A stretch of 64,000 bases of DNA from Halopseudomonas pachastrellae (GTDB taxonomy: Bacteria; Pseudomonadota; Gammaproteobacteria; Pseudomonadales; Pseudomonadaceae): NCBI RefSeq assembly GCF_900114765.1, contig NZ_FOUD01000010.1, positions 1 through 64,000 of the forward strand, in the 5' to 3' direction. A program made the position numbers and the translations under genes. Under the pieces are notes generated by a model, which was given only the letters and a program-made list of their open reading frames with translations, was not told the origin of the DNA and searched no databases. Positions 1-9,078 of this stretch are shown here, in pieces (the first letter of the stretch is position 1; every line of letters starts with the position of its first letter).

Positions 1-201
1 GACGCCAAGGAGCTGCACGGGCACCGTTATGCCCGATTCCGTGGACTGCGCAAGGTAATGAAACAGTGCCTGCTGGCAGCCGCCTGCCAAAACATGAAGA
101 AGATTGCCCGCCTGCTGGCGATGCTTTTACGCCTGCAATCCGGGATAAGACGCGGCACTTGGCTGCGAGGCTGGAAATGGAGCTGCTCGGACGGTTTTTA
201 G
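1..201 (+). CDS. IS1182-type transposase, C-terminal fragment (cut by window edge)
   Basis: The open frame enters from the left edge and ends at TAG 199-201. It encodes about 66 residues beginning DAKELHGHRYARFRGL, followed by QCLLAAACQNMKKIARLL. The 'DAKxxHGxRxARxRG...QNxKK' signature is typical of the C-terminal end of IS1182-family DDE transposases. The last 20 or so residues (after the QNMKK block) look unlike the family, so the 3' end may be frameshifted or eroded. The element lies directly beside a decayed tRNA-Gly and duplicated terminators. Whether the IS is intact upstream cannot be seen. Confidence 0.7.
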   Translation, partial: DAKELHGHRYARFRGLRKVMKQCLLAAACQNMKKIARLLAMLLRLQSGIRRGTWLRGWKWSCSDGF

Positions 202-262
202 CGGTTAACAGGCTAAATTACCCGACACCTGCAAAATCATTACAAACACCCCAGAAAAACGA

Positions 263-284
263 AACCCCGCGAAAACACGGGGTT
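263..284. repeat. Short inverted repeat near the IS end
   Basis: A 7-bp perfect stem, AACCCCG (263-269) with CGGGGTT (278-284), lies between the transposase stop and the first terminator. It has no T-run on either side. It could be part of the end of the insertion element or a weak transcript end; the sequence alone does not decide. Confidence 0.35.
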
Positions 285-297
285 CGTCAGCAGTCTG

Positions 298-322
298 AAA
301 CCGTCCTTGAGACGGTTTTTTT
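298..322 (+). terminator. Rho-independent terminator, copy 1
   Basis: Stem AACCGTC/GACGGTT with loop CTTGA, followed by a run of seven T. It is nearly identical to the hairpin at 445-469 and shares flanking bases (GTGCCCG after the T-run), so the two are duplicated copies. Copy 1 sits just after the IS remnant with no gene of its own. Confidence 0.75.
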
Positions 323-342
323 GTGCCCGGGTTTCGGGCGCA

Positions 343-432
343 AAAGGAATAGCTCAGTTGGTAGAGCACGACTTTGCCGAGGTAGGGGCTGGGCGGGGAG
401 CCTCGCGAGTTCGAGTCTCGTTTCCCGCTCCA
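343..432 (+). pseudogene. Degenerate tRNA-Gly (GCC anticodon)
   Basis: The D arm (352-367), the anticodon loop TTGCCGA (374-380, anticodon GCC), the T arm (405-421, loop TTCGAGT) and a 3' TTCCCGC-T-CCA (422-432) match Pseudomonas tRNA-Gly(GCC). The 5' acceptor strand is AAAGGAA instead of the expected GCGGGAA, so three of seven acceptor pairs are lost. The anticodon stem CGACT/GGTAG has a mismatch. The variable region is 19 nt instead of about 5. The RNA is unlikely to be processed or charged, so I call it a pseudogene. A functional copy must exist elsewhere. Confidence 0.75.
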
Positions 433-444
433 GTCGTAACAAAG

Positions 445-469
445 AAACCGCTCTTGAGGCGGTTTTTTT
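445..469 (+). terminator. Rho-independent terminator, copy 2, after tRNA-Gly remnant
   Basis: Stem AACCGCT/GGCGGTT with loop CTTGA and seven T, 13 nt after the CCA end of the tRNA remnant. This is the position expected for the tRNA terminator. It duplicates the hairpin at 298-322. Confidence 0.8.
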
Positions 470-591
470 GTGCCCGAATTTTTGGGCGAATTGGCTCAAC
501 TTTCTTGTGGCTCCGAAACCGCAGCGATGGCGGCTTCGGAGCTTTTCATTTCAGCGTTAGTGGTTAAGGCGTTTGCGCGGTTGCCGCTGAA

Positions 592-1578
592 TCAATCTGT
601 GCTCAGTTCTTTCAGCAGCGCCTGGTGAAACTGCTCGGGCGCCTCTACCTGCGGTGAGTGACCCAGCTCGGGGAATTCCACCAGGGTCGCATTGGGGATG
701 GCCTCTGCTGTCTTCTGGCCCAACTCCGGGTAGTTGCCAAGTCGCTGGGCGACAGCCTCTGGCGCGCGATTGGCGCCGGGCGCTGTGCGATCCTTGCCGC
801 CAATCAATAGCAGGGTCGGTGCCTGAATGTTGCCGAACTCGTGCACCACCGGCTGGGTAAACAGCATCTCTGCGGTCTGCGCCTGGTTCCAGGCGACGAT
901 TTCCTTGCCGGGGCCGGCGTACATGCCGTAGCTCATATCCACCCAGCGGTCATACTCAGGTTTCCACTCGCCGTTGTAATAAAACTTCAGCTGGTAGTTC
1001 TTGATGCCTTCGCGGGTGGTCTTGAGCTGGGCCTGGTAAAGCTGGTCGATGGTGGCGTAGGGCACGCCCTCAGCCTGCCAGTCTTCCAGGCCAATGGGGT
1101 TGACCAGCACCAGCTGTTCTACTCGTTCCGGATGGCTGAGTGCATAGCGTGCGGCCAGCATACCGCCCATTGAATGGCCGATGATGGTGGCCTTGTCGAT
1201 GTTCAGCGAGGCAAGCAAGGCGTCGGTATTGTCGGCCAACTGGCCAAAGCTGAACTGGTATCCGCGTGGCTTGCTTGAGCTGCAAAAGCCCACCTGATCG
1301 GGTGCAATGACGCGGTAGCCGGCGTTGCTGAGGACCTTGATTGTTGTCTCCCAGGTGGCGCCGCAGAAGTTTTTGCCGTGCAGCAGAACGGCTGTTTTGC
1401 CGTTGGCAGCCTCGCTGGGCGGCACGTCCAGATAGCCCATCTCGAGTGCTTGCTGTTGCGAGCTGAAGCTATAGGTCTGCAACGGGTAGGGGTAGTCGAA
1501 GCCTTCGAGTTGGGGGCCATATTCGGCCTGGGCGGTACAGGTGGCCAGCAGCGTGGCGGTGGCGAGGGTCTTTTTCAC
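592..1578 (-). CDS. Secreted alpha/beta hydrolase
   Basis: 328 residues. An N-terminal signal peptide (MKKTLATATLLATCTAQA, cleavage likely after AQA) predicts export to the periplasm or beyond. The alpha/beta-hydrolase core shows the oxyanion segment LLHGKNFCG, the nucleophile elbow GHSMGG (about residue 137), an acid in GGKDRTAPG and the catalytic His in ELGHSPQ near the C-terminus. The substrate is unknown; an esterase or epoxide/lactone hydrolase role is possible. The start is fixed by AAAGGAG 6 nt upstream. It has the same orientation as the small gene at 1677, but a 98-bp gap separates them. Confidence 0.8.
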   Translation of the reverse strand: MKKTLATATLLATCTAQAEYGPQLEGFDYPYPLQTYSFSSQQQALEMGYLDVPPSEAANGKTAVLLHGKNFCGATWETTIKVLSNAGYRVIAPDQVGFCSSSKPRGYQFSFGQLADNTDALLASLNIDKATIIGHSMGGMLAARYALSHPERVEQLVLVNPIGLEDWQAEGVPYATIDQLYQAQLKTTREGIKNYQLKFYYNGEWKPEYDRWVDMSYGMYAGPGKEIVAWNQAQTAEMLFTQPVVHEFGNIQAPTLLLIGGKDRTAPGANRAPEAVAQRLGNYPELGQKTAEAIPNATLVEFPELGHSPQVEAPEQFHQALLKELSTD

Positions 1579-1676
1579 GGACAGCTCCTTTCACGTGGCG
1601 ATGCCCGACTATAGCAAGTGCTGCTTGTGCAGGCGGCGGCAGTCCTTTGCCGGATGTGACCGTGCGGTTGGGCTGC

Positions 1677-2078
1677 TCAGTCGGCCTGTAGCAGTTGCCT
1701 TGCCTGCACCCAGTCGAACACTTCGCCACGCTCCTCGGCAGCGGCGCGGTGCTCATCCAGCAACTGGAACTGGGCAATTTCCTCGTCCGGCATGAAGTGC
1801 AGGCAGTCGCCGCCGAAGTACCACAGCAGATCGCGTGGAATCAGGTGGGCGATTTGCGGGTAGCGGGCGATGATTTGGCAAAGGATGTCCTGGCCCTGGT
1901 AGAGGCTGTCGTGATCACCTTGCTGCAGTTGGGTCAGCAGCTCGGAAAAACGCTCCATGAAGAGTTCGTTGCTTTCCTCGGGGACCTGATCGAGCAGGAC
2001 GGTTTGCGCCTTGATGGTATCAAACAGGCTCTGCAGCAGGGCGAGGTGGTATTCGTGGTAGCTGGGCGGGGTAGACAT
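1677..2078 (-). CDS. PA2817-like conserved protein
   Basis: 133 residues, acidic, no signal peptide or membrane span. It resembles the small Pseudomonas family (PA2817-like) found next to the large FadE-type acyl-CoA dehydrogenase, and here it again follows fadE on the same strand, about 100 bp downstream. Conserved-looking segments are RDLLWYFGGDCLHFM and the C-terminal VFDWVQARQLLQ. AGGAG lies 5 nt before the ATG. The function is unknown; the pairing with fadE suggests a link to fatty-acid oxidation, which is inference only. Confidence 0.75.
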   Translation of the reverse strand: MSTPPSYHEYHLALLQSLFDTIKAQTVLLDQVPEESNELFMERFSELLTQLQQGDHDSLYQGQDILCQIIARYPQIAHLIPRDLLWYFGGDCLHFMPDEEIAQFQLLDEHRAAAEERGEVFDWVQARQLLQAD

Positions 2079-2180
2079 GGAAACTCCTGATAGGCCGGGC
2101 GTGTAGCAAGTGCCGAAACCCGGCGAGTCTATCAGGTTGTGCGCGTCAGGCCAGCCATCTCTGGCTGGCCTGACGGCTGC

Positions 2181-4652
2181 TCAGGCGTCGTCGGCCTTGG
2201 CTTTGGCCTTGGTTCGACGAGGTTTGGCGGGCGTCATCTCTTCCTTGGAGAAGTCATCCACCTTGATCACCGCGCTCCGGGCCTGGCGTGCATTGCGCAC
2301 CTGCTCGGCCTCGGCGGCGGTAATCAGATCGCTCTCAACCGCGGCGGTGAGCGGGTCTGCACCCTCTGGCTTGAGCTCGCCACTGCGCAGGGCTTTTTGC
2401 AGGCGTGCTTCAATCGGTGCACTTTGCAGTACGGCTTCCAGCGTGGTGTTGAGCAGGCCGGTGACGTCCTGCGGGTCGTCGCTCTGGTAGCAACCGGCGA
2501 TCAGCCGATCGCGAGCCGCGCCCGGGCGCATCAGGATGCGTGCGATCTCGGTTTCCAGCTCATCACTCGGCGGCGTCAGGCGACGGCCCAGCGGGAAGAC
2601 CGCAACGCGCAGCAGGCAACCCATGCTCGGGTTCGGGAAGTTGAGCAGGATTTCATGCAGGCTGTTTTCGATGCGATAGAGCAGGTCTTCCAAGCCCCAC
2701 TGCACGAACGGCAGGTCCTCTTCCGGGCGACCTTGATCATCAAAGTGCTTGAGTGTGGCGCTGGCCAGATACAGGTTGCTCATCACATCGCCAAGCCGTG
2801 CCGACAGGCGCTCGCGGCGTTTCAGCTCGCCGCCCAGCATCAACATGGTGCAGTCGGTCAGGGTGGCGAAGGCGGCTGCCAGGCGCGACAGCTGGTGATA
2901 GTAGCGACGCGTCTGCGGGTAGTCCGGCACGTTGGCCAAGCGGCCACCGGTCAGGCCCAGCAGCAGGCTGCCAGCGGCATTGCTCAGCGAGAAGCCGATA
3001 TGCTCGAACAGCAGGCGGTCAAATTGCTTGAGCGACTCGTTTTCGTCATCCAGCGCTGCGGCCTGCATCTCGCGCAGTACATACGGATGGCAGCGGATTG
3101 CACCCTGACCAAAGATCATCATGTTGCGGGTGAGGATGTTGGCGCCTTCCACGGTGATGGAGATCGGCACCGACTGGTAGGCACGGCCCAGGTAGTTGTT
3201 GGGCCCCATGCAGATGCCTTTGCCGCCGTGTACGTCCATGGCGTCGTTGACGCACTGGCGCATGCGCTCGGTCAGGTGGTACTTCACTACCGCAGACAGC
3301 ACAGATGGTTTCTCGCCCAGGTCAACGGCTCCTGCGGTCATCGTGCGCGCGGCGTCCATGACGTAGGTGTTGCCGCCGATGCGTGCGAGCGCTTCCTGAA
3401 TGCCTTCAAACTCGCCAATCGGCAGGTTGAACTGCTCGCGGATGCGGGCGTAGGCGCCGGTGGTCATGCTGGCCATCTTGGCTGCGCCGATGCTACCGGC
3501 CGGCAGCGAGATGGAGCGGCCAACCGAGAGACAGTTCATCAGCATGATCCAGCCCTGACCGATGCGCTCCTGGCCGCCGATCAGGTAGCTCATCGGGATG
3601 AACACATCCTTGCCGGAGTTGGGGCCATTCATGAAGGCGGCGTTGAGCGGGAAGTGGCGACGGCCGATCTCGACGCCTTCGGTGTCGGTCGGAATCAGCG
3701 CCAGGGTAATGCCCAGCGACTCTTCATCGCCCAGCAGGTGGTCCGGGTCATAGGCCTTGAAGGCCAGGCCGAGCACGGTGGCAACCGGGCCCAGGGTGAT
3801 GTAGCGCTTCTCCCAAGTGACGCGCAGGCCCAGCACTTCTTCGCCATTGAACTGCCCTTTGCAAACGATGCCCTTGTCGGGCATGGCGCCGGCATCAGAG
3901 CCGGCATCCGGCGCAGTCAGGGCAAAGCAGGGGACGTCTTCGCCCCGCGCCAGGCGCGGCAGATAGTGCTGTTTCTGCTCATCGGTACCGTAATGCATCA
4001 GCAGCTCGGCGGGCCCCAGGGAATTGGGGACCATCACTGTGGTGCCCAGATCACCGCTGCGGCTGGCCAGTTTCATGGCTACCTGGGAGTGGGCATAGGC
4101 AGAGAAGCCCTTGCCGCCAAACTCCTTGGGAATGATCAGGCCGAAGAAACCGTTGTCACGAATGAACTGCCAGACGTCCGGCGGCAAGTCCTGCAGGTGG
4201 GTGGTCAGCTCCCATTCGTTGGTCATGCGGCAGAGTTCTTCCACCGGACCATCAAGGAAGGCTTGTTCTTCCGCACTCAGGTGAGGCGTCGGGAAGCTGT
4301 GCAGCTTGCCCCAGTCCGGGCGGCCGCTGAACAGTTCGCCATCCCACCACACGGTACCTGCATCAAGCGCCTGCTGCTCGGTATCGGAGAGCGGCGGTAG
4401 AACCTTGCGGAACCAGGTGAGCAGCGGGGCACTGATGCTGCGTTGGCGCCATTCGGGCAAATTGAGGGGGATGGCAATGCCGAGGAACAGTGCCCACAGC
4501 AGAAGATCGATCAACCAGTGGACCGGGCCCAGCAGGGTCATCACGGCCAGGTAGGCAGCCACACCGAGGGTGGCATTGAGTAAGCTCGTTCGAATATAGG
4601 CCAAACCGCAAATACACAGCAGCAGGCCAACCAGCCATAGCAGGGTCATCAT
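2181..4652 (-). CDS. fadE: Acyl-CoA dehydrogenase FadE
   Basis: 823 residues, close to the 814 of E. coli FadE. It catalyses the first, FAD-dependent step of beta-oxidation (acyl-CoA to trans-2-enoyl-CoA). The N-terminus carries two or three hydrophobic segments (MMTLLWLVGLLLCICGLAY and following), as in membrane-associated FadE. The dehydrogenase body begins near residue 90 and includes GFFGLIIPKEFGGKG, CFALTAPDAGSDAGA and VHGGKGICMGPNNYLGR. The open frame extends 54 codons further upstream, but AAGGAG 8 nt before the ATG-ATG at 4652 and the family start support this start. The C-terminus is a Lys/Ala-rich tail. Confidence 0.93.
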   Translation of the reverse strand: MMTLLWLVGLLLCICGLAYIRTSLLNATLGVAAYLAVMTLLGPVHWLIDLLLWALFLGIAIPLNLPEWRQRSISAPLLTWFRKVLPPLSDTEQQALDAGTVWWDGELFSGRPDWGKLHSFPTPHLSAEEQAFLDGPVEELCRMTNEWELTTHLQDLPPDVWQFIRDNGFFGLIIPKEFGGKGFSAYAHSQVAMKLASRSGDLGTTVMVPNSLGPAELLMHYGTDEQKQHYLPRLARGEDVPCFALTAPDAGSDAGAMPDKGIVCKGQFNGEEVLGLRVTWEKRYITLGPVATVLGLAFKAYDPDHLLGDEESLGITLALIPTDTEGVEIGRRHFPLNAAFMNGPNSGKDVFIPMSYLIGGQERIGQGWIMLMNCLSVGRSISLPAGSIGAAKMASMTTGAYARIREQFNLPIGEFEGIQEALARIGGNTYVMDAARTMTAGAVDLGEKPSVLSAVVKYHLTERMRQCVNDAMDVHGGKGICMGPNNYLGRAYQSVPISITVEGANILTRNMMIFGQGAIRCHPYVLREMQAAALDDENESLKQFDRLLFEHIGFSLSNAAGSLLLGLTGGRLANVPDYPQTRRYYHQLSRLAAAFATLTDCTMLMLGGELKRRERLSARLGDVMSNLYLASATLKHFDDQGRPEEDLPFVQWGLEDLLYRIENSLHEILLNFPNPSMGCLLRVAVFPLGRRLTPPSDELETEIARILMRPGAARDRLIAGCYQSDDPQDVTGLLNTTLEAVLQSAPIEARLQKALRSGELKPEGADPLTAAVESDLITAAEAEQVRNARQARSAVIKVDDFSKEEMTPAKPRRTKAKAKADDA

Positions 4653-4861
4653 GTCGCGCACTCCTTGTTCGTCACAGTACTCCTGACCGCGCATGACGCC
4701 GAATAATTCCCCACTCTTGTTTGGTGGGTGGTGCTGTTTCGCCGATTCTGCTGACAAAATGGGGGCGTCGCAGTGATGTGAGCGGTCGGAAAGCCGATGA
4801 GCATCGGCATGCACGACTAAGCATAGTCGTTTGTGGCGGCAATGGAGAAGGGAGGGAGGAA

Positions 4862-4887
4862 CCCCGGGTACCCTTGGGCACCCGGGG
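4862..4887 (-). terminator. Hairpin after the MFS gene
   Basis: Perfect 8-bp stem CCCCGGGT/ACCCGGGG just beyond the stop codon of the minus-strand MFS gene (stop at 4896). The tail is pyrimidine-rich (TTCCTCCCTCCC on the minus strand) but not a clean T-run, so it is a probable rather than certain terminator. It also insulates fadE, which starts about 210 bp further on. Confidence 0.5.
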
Positions 4888-4895
4888 TAGAGCGC

Positions 4896-6206
4896 TTAGT
4901 TGTCTACGTTGTCGAGGTCGTGACGCAGGGTACGGCCGGCAAAATAGTAGTGTGCGCAGGCCCAGATATTGAGGAAGGCCGCGCCGATCAGTGCGTAGCG
5001 CAGGCTGTCGGTGCCGAAGGTGCCGCTGACCATGTCGCTGACGATACCAATCAACTGCGGGCCCAGACCCAGGCCGACCAGGTTCAGTACCAGCAGCATG
5101 ATCGCTGATGCCAGTGCGCGGCTACGCAGCGGCGTCAGGCTCTGGATCATGGCAAAGCTGGGGCCGAGGTAGAAGGCGCCCAGGAAGACGGCAGGGCAAT
5201 AGACGACCAGCGCCCAGAAGGTGCTGTCGATCATGTAGAAGGCGACAATAAAGGGAATCGCTATCAGCTTGGCCAGGCCAACGATCCAAGCGTTCCAACT
5301 GGCGTCACGGGCTGCCAGCTTGTCGGCCAGCATACCGCCGATCCAGGCGCCCAGGCCGCCCACAATACCCATCAGCGGGCCCAGGAACAGGCCGACCTGG
5401 CCGGGCGTCAGGCCGTGGCTGCGAATCAGGAAGGCAGGGTTCCAGACGATGGTGCCGTAGCCGACCAGCGCTGTCAGGCTGACGCCCAGTACCACGTGGC
5501 GGGTGGTGCGTACACGCCACAGGACAGCAAAACCGGCTTTGATGTTGACCTTGCCCAATGGCGGCGGCTTGACCCCGTCAGCGAAGCCGCGCGGCGGCTC
5601 TACCATGGTAAAACGCACCAGCAGGGCAATCAGAATACCGGGCAGGCCGACGACAAAGAAGGCTGCTCGCCAGCCCCACCACTGAGCGACAAAGCCACCA
5701 ACGATAAAGCCGATCATGATGCCGAGGTAGACGCCCAGGGCATAGATGGACATGGCGCTGGAGCGCTTTTCCTTAGGGTAGAGGTCAGCGATCATCGAGT
5801 GCGACGGCGGGCTGGAGCCTGCCTCGCCGATACCCACGCCGATACGTGCCAGGGCCAGTTGCCAGAAATTGTTGGCCATACCGCACAGGGCAGTCATGGC
5901 ACTCCAGATGGCGATGGACCAGGCGATGATGTTACGACGGTTGGAGCGGTCGGCAAAGATCGCGATCGGGATGCCGAGGGTGGCGTAGAACAGGGCGAAG
6001 GCAATACCGGAGAGAAAGCCCAACTGGGTGTCTGACAGCAGCAGATCGGCTTTAAGCGGCTCGATCAGGATACCGACGATGTTGCGGTCAACGTGGCTGG
6101 ACGTATACGCCAGTACCAGGATGAACAGGGCATAGCGGCGGTAGGCTGGGGTTATGCGATGACTGACGTCATTCGGGTCCGTCGCGGTGTCAGGCGTTTG
6201 AGCCAT
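4896..6206 (-). CDS. Spinster-type MFS transporter
   Basis: 436 residues with about 12 membrane helices. Features typical of the spinster-like MFS branch: DRNIVGILIEPLKADLLLSDTQLGFLSG at the first loop, then the MFS motif IAIFADRSNRR and RIGVGIGEAGSSPPSHSMIADLYPKEKRSSAM. The substrate is unknown; in bacteria such genes often accompany catabolism of esters or aromatic acids. GGAG lies 6 nt before the ATG. A paralogue of the same branch lies at 22310-23668. It is divergent from the ABC exporter at 6435. Confidence 0.85.
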   Translation of the reverse strand: MAQTPDTATDPNDVSHRITPAYRRYALFILVLAYTSSHVDRNIVGILIEPLKADLLLSDTQLGFLSGIAFALFYATLGIPIAIFADRSNRRNIIAWSIAIWSAMTALCGMANNFWQLALARIGVGIGEAGSSPPSHSMIADLYPKEKRSSAMSIYALGVYLGIMIGFIVGGFVAQWWGWRAAFFVVGLPGILIALLVRFTMVEPPRGFADGVKPPPLGKVNIKAGFAVLWRVRTTRHVVLGVSLTALVGYGTIVWNPAFLIRSHGLTPGQVGLFLGPLMGIVGGLGAWIGGMLADKLAARDASWNAWIVGLAKLIAIPFIVAFYMIDSTFWALVVYCPAVFLGAFYLGPSFAMIQSLTPLRSRALASAIMLLVLNLVGLGLGPQLIGIVSDMVSGTFGTDSLRYALIGAAFLNIWACAHYYFAGRTLRHDLDNVDN

Positions 6207-6434
6207 TAGTGTCTCCGGTGTTTGTTGTTTTGTCCGGAGAATACGTTGTCCCGTTAATAGTCACAATCGACCGGCTGGCTGCTTTTGTTGCAATTTTGTA
6301 AGCCCGTTGTTTCGCTGTGCGGTATTTTCATTCGCTATATTTGTGCGTTTCCAATGTTGCTTGGGGCCAGGGGTTGATTCTTGCGGATATGACCACATAG
6401 TTAGCCCTCAACTTTGCAAGGCGTGAGGCATGGC

Positions 6435-7367
6435 ATGAGCGCAGCTATTCGTATTCGGGGCCTGGAAAAGACCTATGGCACCGGAATGCGCGCCCTCAAG
6501 GGCATTGATCTGGAGGTGCGCGAGGGCGACTTCTTCGCCCTGCTAGGGCCTAACGGCGCCGGCAAGTCCACCACCATTGGCATTCTCTCTTCGCTGGTCA
6601 ACAAGTCTGCCGGCGAGGTCAGCATCTTCGGTCACGACATTGATCGGGAGCTTTTGGCCGCCAAGCGCTGTATTGGCGTCGTGCCGCAAGAATTCAATTT
6701 CAGCCAGTTTGAAAAGGTCATGGATATCCTGGTCAGCCAGGCGGGTTATTACGGTATTCCGCTGGCGCGGGCCAAGGAGCGCGCCGAGCATTACCTAAAG
6801 CGTCTCGGTTTGTGGGACAAGCGGGACGTACCCTCGCGCATGCTCTCAGGCGGCATGAAGCGCCGCCTGATGATTGCCCGTGCTCTGATTCACGAGCCCA
6901 GACTGCTGATCCTGGACGAGCCGACCGCCGGGGTCGATATCGAGATTCGCCGCTCGATGTGGCAGTTCCTGCAGGAGATCAACGCCCAGGGCATCACCAT
7001 CGTGCTGACCACGCATTACCTGGAAGAGGCGGAGCAGTTGTGCAAGCACATCGCGATCATCGACCAGGGCCGCATCATTCATAACACCAGCATGCGCGAG
7101 CTGCTCAAGGAGCTGCATGTCGAGACCTTCTTGCTGGATGTTCGACAGACTCTGGTTGAGGCGCCGTCACTCGGTGACTACCCGTGCAAGCGCGTGGATG
7201 AGCACACCCTGGAAGTTCAGGTGGACAAGTCCCAGAGCCTCAATGCGCTTTTTGCGGCGCTGAGCGAGGCTGGGCTTGAGGTCGCGAGCTTGCGCAACAA
7301 GAGTAACCGGCTGGAGGAGTTGTTCCTGGCGCTGGTCGATGAAAATGCCGAGAAGCGGGGAGCCTGA
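6435..7367 (+). CDS. ABC-2 exporter, ATP-binding subunit
   Basis: 310 residues from the ATG at 6435 (GAGG 6-7 nt upstream; an in-frame TTG 21 nt earlier is less likely). Walker A GPNGAGKST, signature LSGGMKRR, Walker B LLILDEPTAGVD and the H-loop TTHYLEEAEQ are all present, so the ATPase should be active. The C-terminal 90 residues match the DrrA/CcmA-like extension of ABC-2 exporters. The permease gene starts 1 nt after the stop, so the two should form one exporter. The substrate is unknown. Confidence 0.9.
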   Translation: MSAAIRIRGLEKTYGTGMRALKGIDLEVREGDFFALLGPNGAGKSTTIGILSSLVNKSAGEVSIFGHDIDRELLAAKRCIGVVPQEFNFSQFEKVMDILVSQAGYYGIPLARAKERAEHYLKRLGLWDKRDVPSRMLSGGMKRRLMIARALIHEPRLLILDEPTAGVDIEIRRSMWQFLQEINAQGITIVLTTHYLEEAEQLCKHIAIIDQGRIIHNTSMRELLKELHVETFLLDVRQTLVEAPSLGDYPCKRVDEHTLEVQVDKSQSLNALFAALSEAGLEVASLRNKSNRLEELFLALVDENAEKRGA

Positions 7368-7368
7368 C

Positions 7369-8145
7369 ATGCAGTATTGGCAACAGAGCTGGGTTGCGTT
7401 CAGCACCATCCTGACCAAGGAAATTCGTCGTTTTACCCGTATCTGGCCGCAGACTTTGCTGCCGCCGGCGATCACCATGGCGCTGTACTTTGTGATCTTT
7501 GGCAACCTGATCGGCAGCCGTATTGGTGAGATGGGTGGCTTTCGCTACATCGATTACATCGTGCCGGGGCTGATCATGATGTCGGTGATCACCAACAGTT
7601 ACTCCAACGTGGTCTCAAGCTTTTTCAGCACCAAGTTCCAGCGCTCCATCGAGGAGCTGATGGTGGCGCCAGTGTCGCCCCATGTGGTGCTACTGGGTTA
7701 TACCTTTGGCGGCGTTGCGCGCGGGCTGATGGTCGGCTTTATCGTGACCCTCACATCGTTGTTCTTTACCCGGCTGCAGGTTCAGCATATCGGTCTTACC
7801 ATCGCGGTGGTGTTCTTCACCTCGCTGGTTTTCTCGCTTGGCGGCTTCATCAATGCGGTGTTTGCCCGCACCTTCGATGATATCTCCATCGTGCCGACCT
7901 TTGTGCTCACGCCGCTGACCTATCTGGGCGGGGTGTTTTATTCGATCAGCCTGCTGCCGCCATTTTGGCAGGCGGTGTCGCAGGTCAACCCGATCCTGCA
8001 CATGGTCAACGCGTTCCGTTACGGCATTCTCGGCGTCTCGGATATTCCGATTGCCACCGCGCTGGTCATCATGTCGCTGTTCACCCTGATTCTCTACAGC
8101 CTCAGCTACTGGCTGCTGGTCAGGGGCACCGGTCTGCGGCAATAA
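7369..8145 (+). CDS. ABC-2 type permease
   Basis: 258 residues from the ATG at 7369, one base after the TGA of the ATPase gene (translational coupling likely). About six membrane helices; the ABC2_membrane hallmark [19 protein letters not shown] occurs near residue 185. The early region [17 protein letters not shown] is typical of YadH-like permeases. With the upstream ATPase it makes a two-gene exporter similar to YadG/YadH. Substrate not known. Confidence 0.9.
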   Translation: MQYWQQSWVAFSTILTKEIRRFTRIWPQTLLPPAITMALYFVIFGNLIGSRIGEMGGFRYIDYIVPGLIMMSVITNSYSNVVSSFFSTKFQRSIEELMVAPVSPHVVLLGYTFGGVARGLMVGFIVTLTSLFFTRLQVQHIGLTIAVVFFTSLVFSLGGFINAVFARTFDDISIVPTFVLTPLTYLGGVFYSISLLPPFWQAVSQVNPILHMVNAFRYGILGVSDIPIATALVIMSLFTLILYSLSYWLLVRGTGLRQ

Positions 8146-8195
8146 TGGCGCCGGGCCGCCGTCCGGCAGCCTTCTGGTCAATTGAGGGTACACGC

Positions 8196-9032
8196 ATGTT
8201 TGATCATCCAGCGACGGGATCTCCACTGGGCAAGTCCAGTGCTTACGTCAGCGTTTACACGCCATCGTTGCTGTTCCCGATCCCGCGTCAGCCTAAATGG
8301 CAGGAGTTGGGGCTGGATGCGCAGCAGTTGCCCTTTCACGGCGCTGACATCTGGAACTGCTTCGAGCTGTCCTGGCTGACGCCCTCCGGCAAGCCGGAGG
8401 TGGCGGCGGCGGAGTTTGTCTTCCCGATCAAGGCGGCGCGTATTGTTGAATCCAAATCCTTCAAACTCTATCTCAACTCATTGAATCAGACAGTTTTTCG
8501 AGACCGTCGAGAGCTGCTGGAGACATTGGAGTCCGACCTGTCGGTAGCCGCGCAGGGGCCTGTTGCGGTGCGCCTGTTCAACATGCAGCAGTTACATCAG
8601 CTGGGTATGCTGACGCTGCCCGGACGCTGCATTGACGACCTGGATGTGAGTGTCAGTCAGTATCACTACGACGCGTCGTTGCTGGCGCTGGACGCCAGTG
8701 GTGTTCAGGTCAACGAGACGCTGCATAGCCACTTGCTCAAGTCCAACTGCCCGGTCACCGGCCAGCCTGACTGGGGCTCGGTGCTGATCAGCTACAGCGG
8801 CCCGCGTATTGATGAGGCGGCGCTGGTCCGGTATCTGGTCTCGTTCCGCGAGCACTCGGATTTTCATGAGCAATGTGTTGAGCGGGTCTTTCTCGATCTG
8901 CTGACGCTGCTGGGCGAGGGTGCCAAGCTGACGGTGTATGCCCGCTATGTGCGCCGTGGCGGGTTGGATATCAACCCTTGGCGCTCTACCGAGCCGGGCA
9001 TGCCGGAGAACCTGCGACTGGCGCGGCAGTAA
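8196..9032 (+). CDS. queF: NADPH-dependent 7-cyano-7-deazaguanine reductase QueF
   Basis: 278 residues, close to E. coli QueF (282). It reduces preQ0 to preQ1 in queuosine biosynthesis, in the cytoplasm. The long bimodular (YqfB-like) form is recognised by [22 protein letters not shown] at the N-terminus, the motif [16 protein letters not shown], and the active-site region [16 protein letters not shown], which holds the nucleophilic Cys and the substrate-contact Asp. The open frame extends far upstream inside the permease gene, but GAGGG before 8196 and the family start fix the ATG. It ends just before a bidirectional terminator. Confidence 0.95.
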   Translation: MFDHPATGSPLGKSSAYVSVYTPSLLFPIPRQPKWQELGLDAQQLPFHGADIWNCFELSWLTPSGKPEVAAAEFVFPIKAARIVESKSFKLYLNSLNQTVFRDRRELLETLESDLSVAAQGPVAVRLFNMQQLHQLGMLTLPGRCIDDLDVSVSQYHYDASLLALDASGVQVNETLHSHLLKSNCPVTGQPDWGSVLISYSGPRIDEAALVRYLVSFREHSDFHEQCVERVFLDLLTLLGEGAKLTVYARYVRRGGLDINPWRSTEPGMPENLRLARQ

Positions 9033-9036
9033 GATG

Positions 9037-9066
9037 CAAAAACGCCCCGACTTGCGGGGCGTTTTT
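9037..9066. terminator. Bidirectional terminator between queF and DUF4404 gene
   Basis: Stem AACGCCCCG/CGGGGCGTT with loop ACTTG, with A-run on the left and T-run on the right, lying between two convergent genes. It can end transcripts from both sides. Confidence 0.9.
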
Positions 9067-9078
9067 GTGTTGAAAGGG

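Noticed and set aside
2139..4400. Plus-strand 753-codon open frame opposite fadE
   Set aside because: Antisense shadow of the clearly identified fadE gene; its protein has no family pattern and is rich in His, Gln and Arg as expected from a shifted high-GC frame.
6276..6292. TGGC...TTGCA resembling a sigma54 promoter before the ABC exporter
   Set aside because: The GG-to-GC spacing is 11 rather than 10 bp and the second box is only partly matched.
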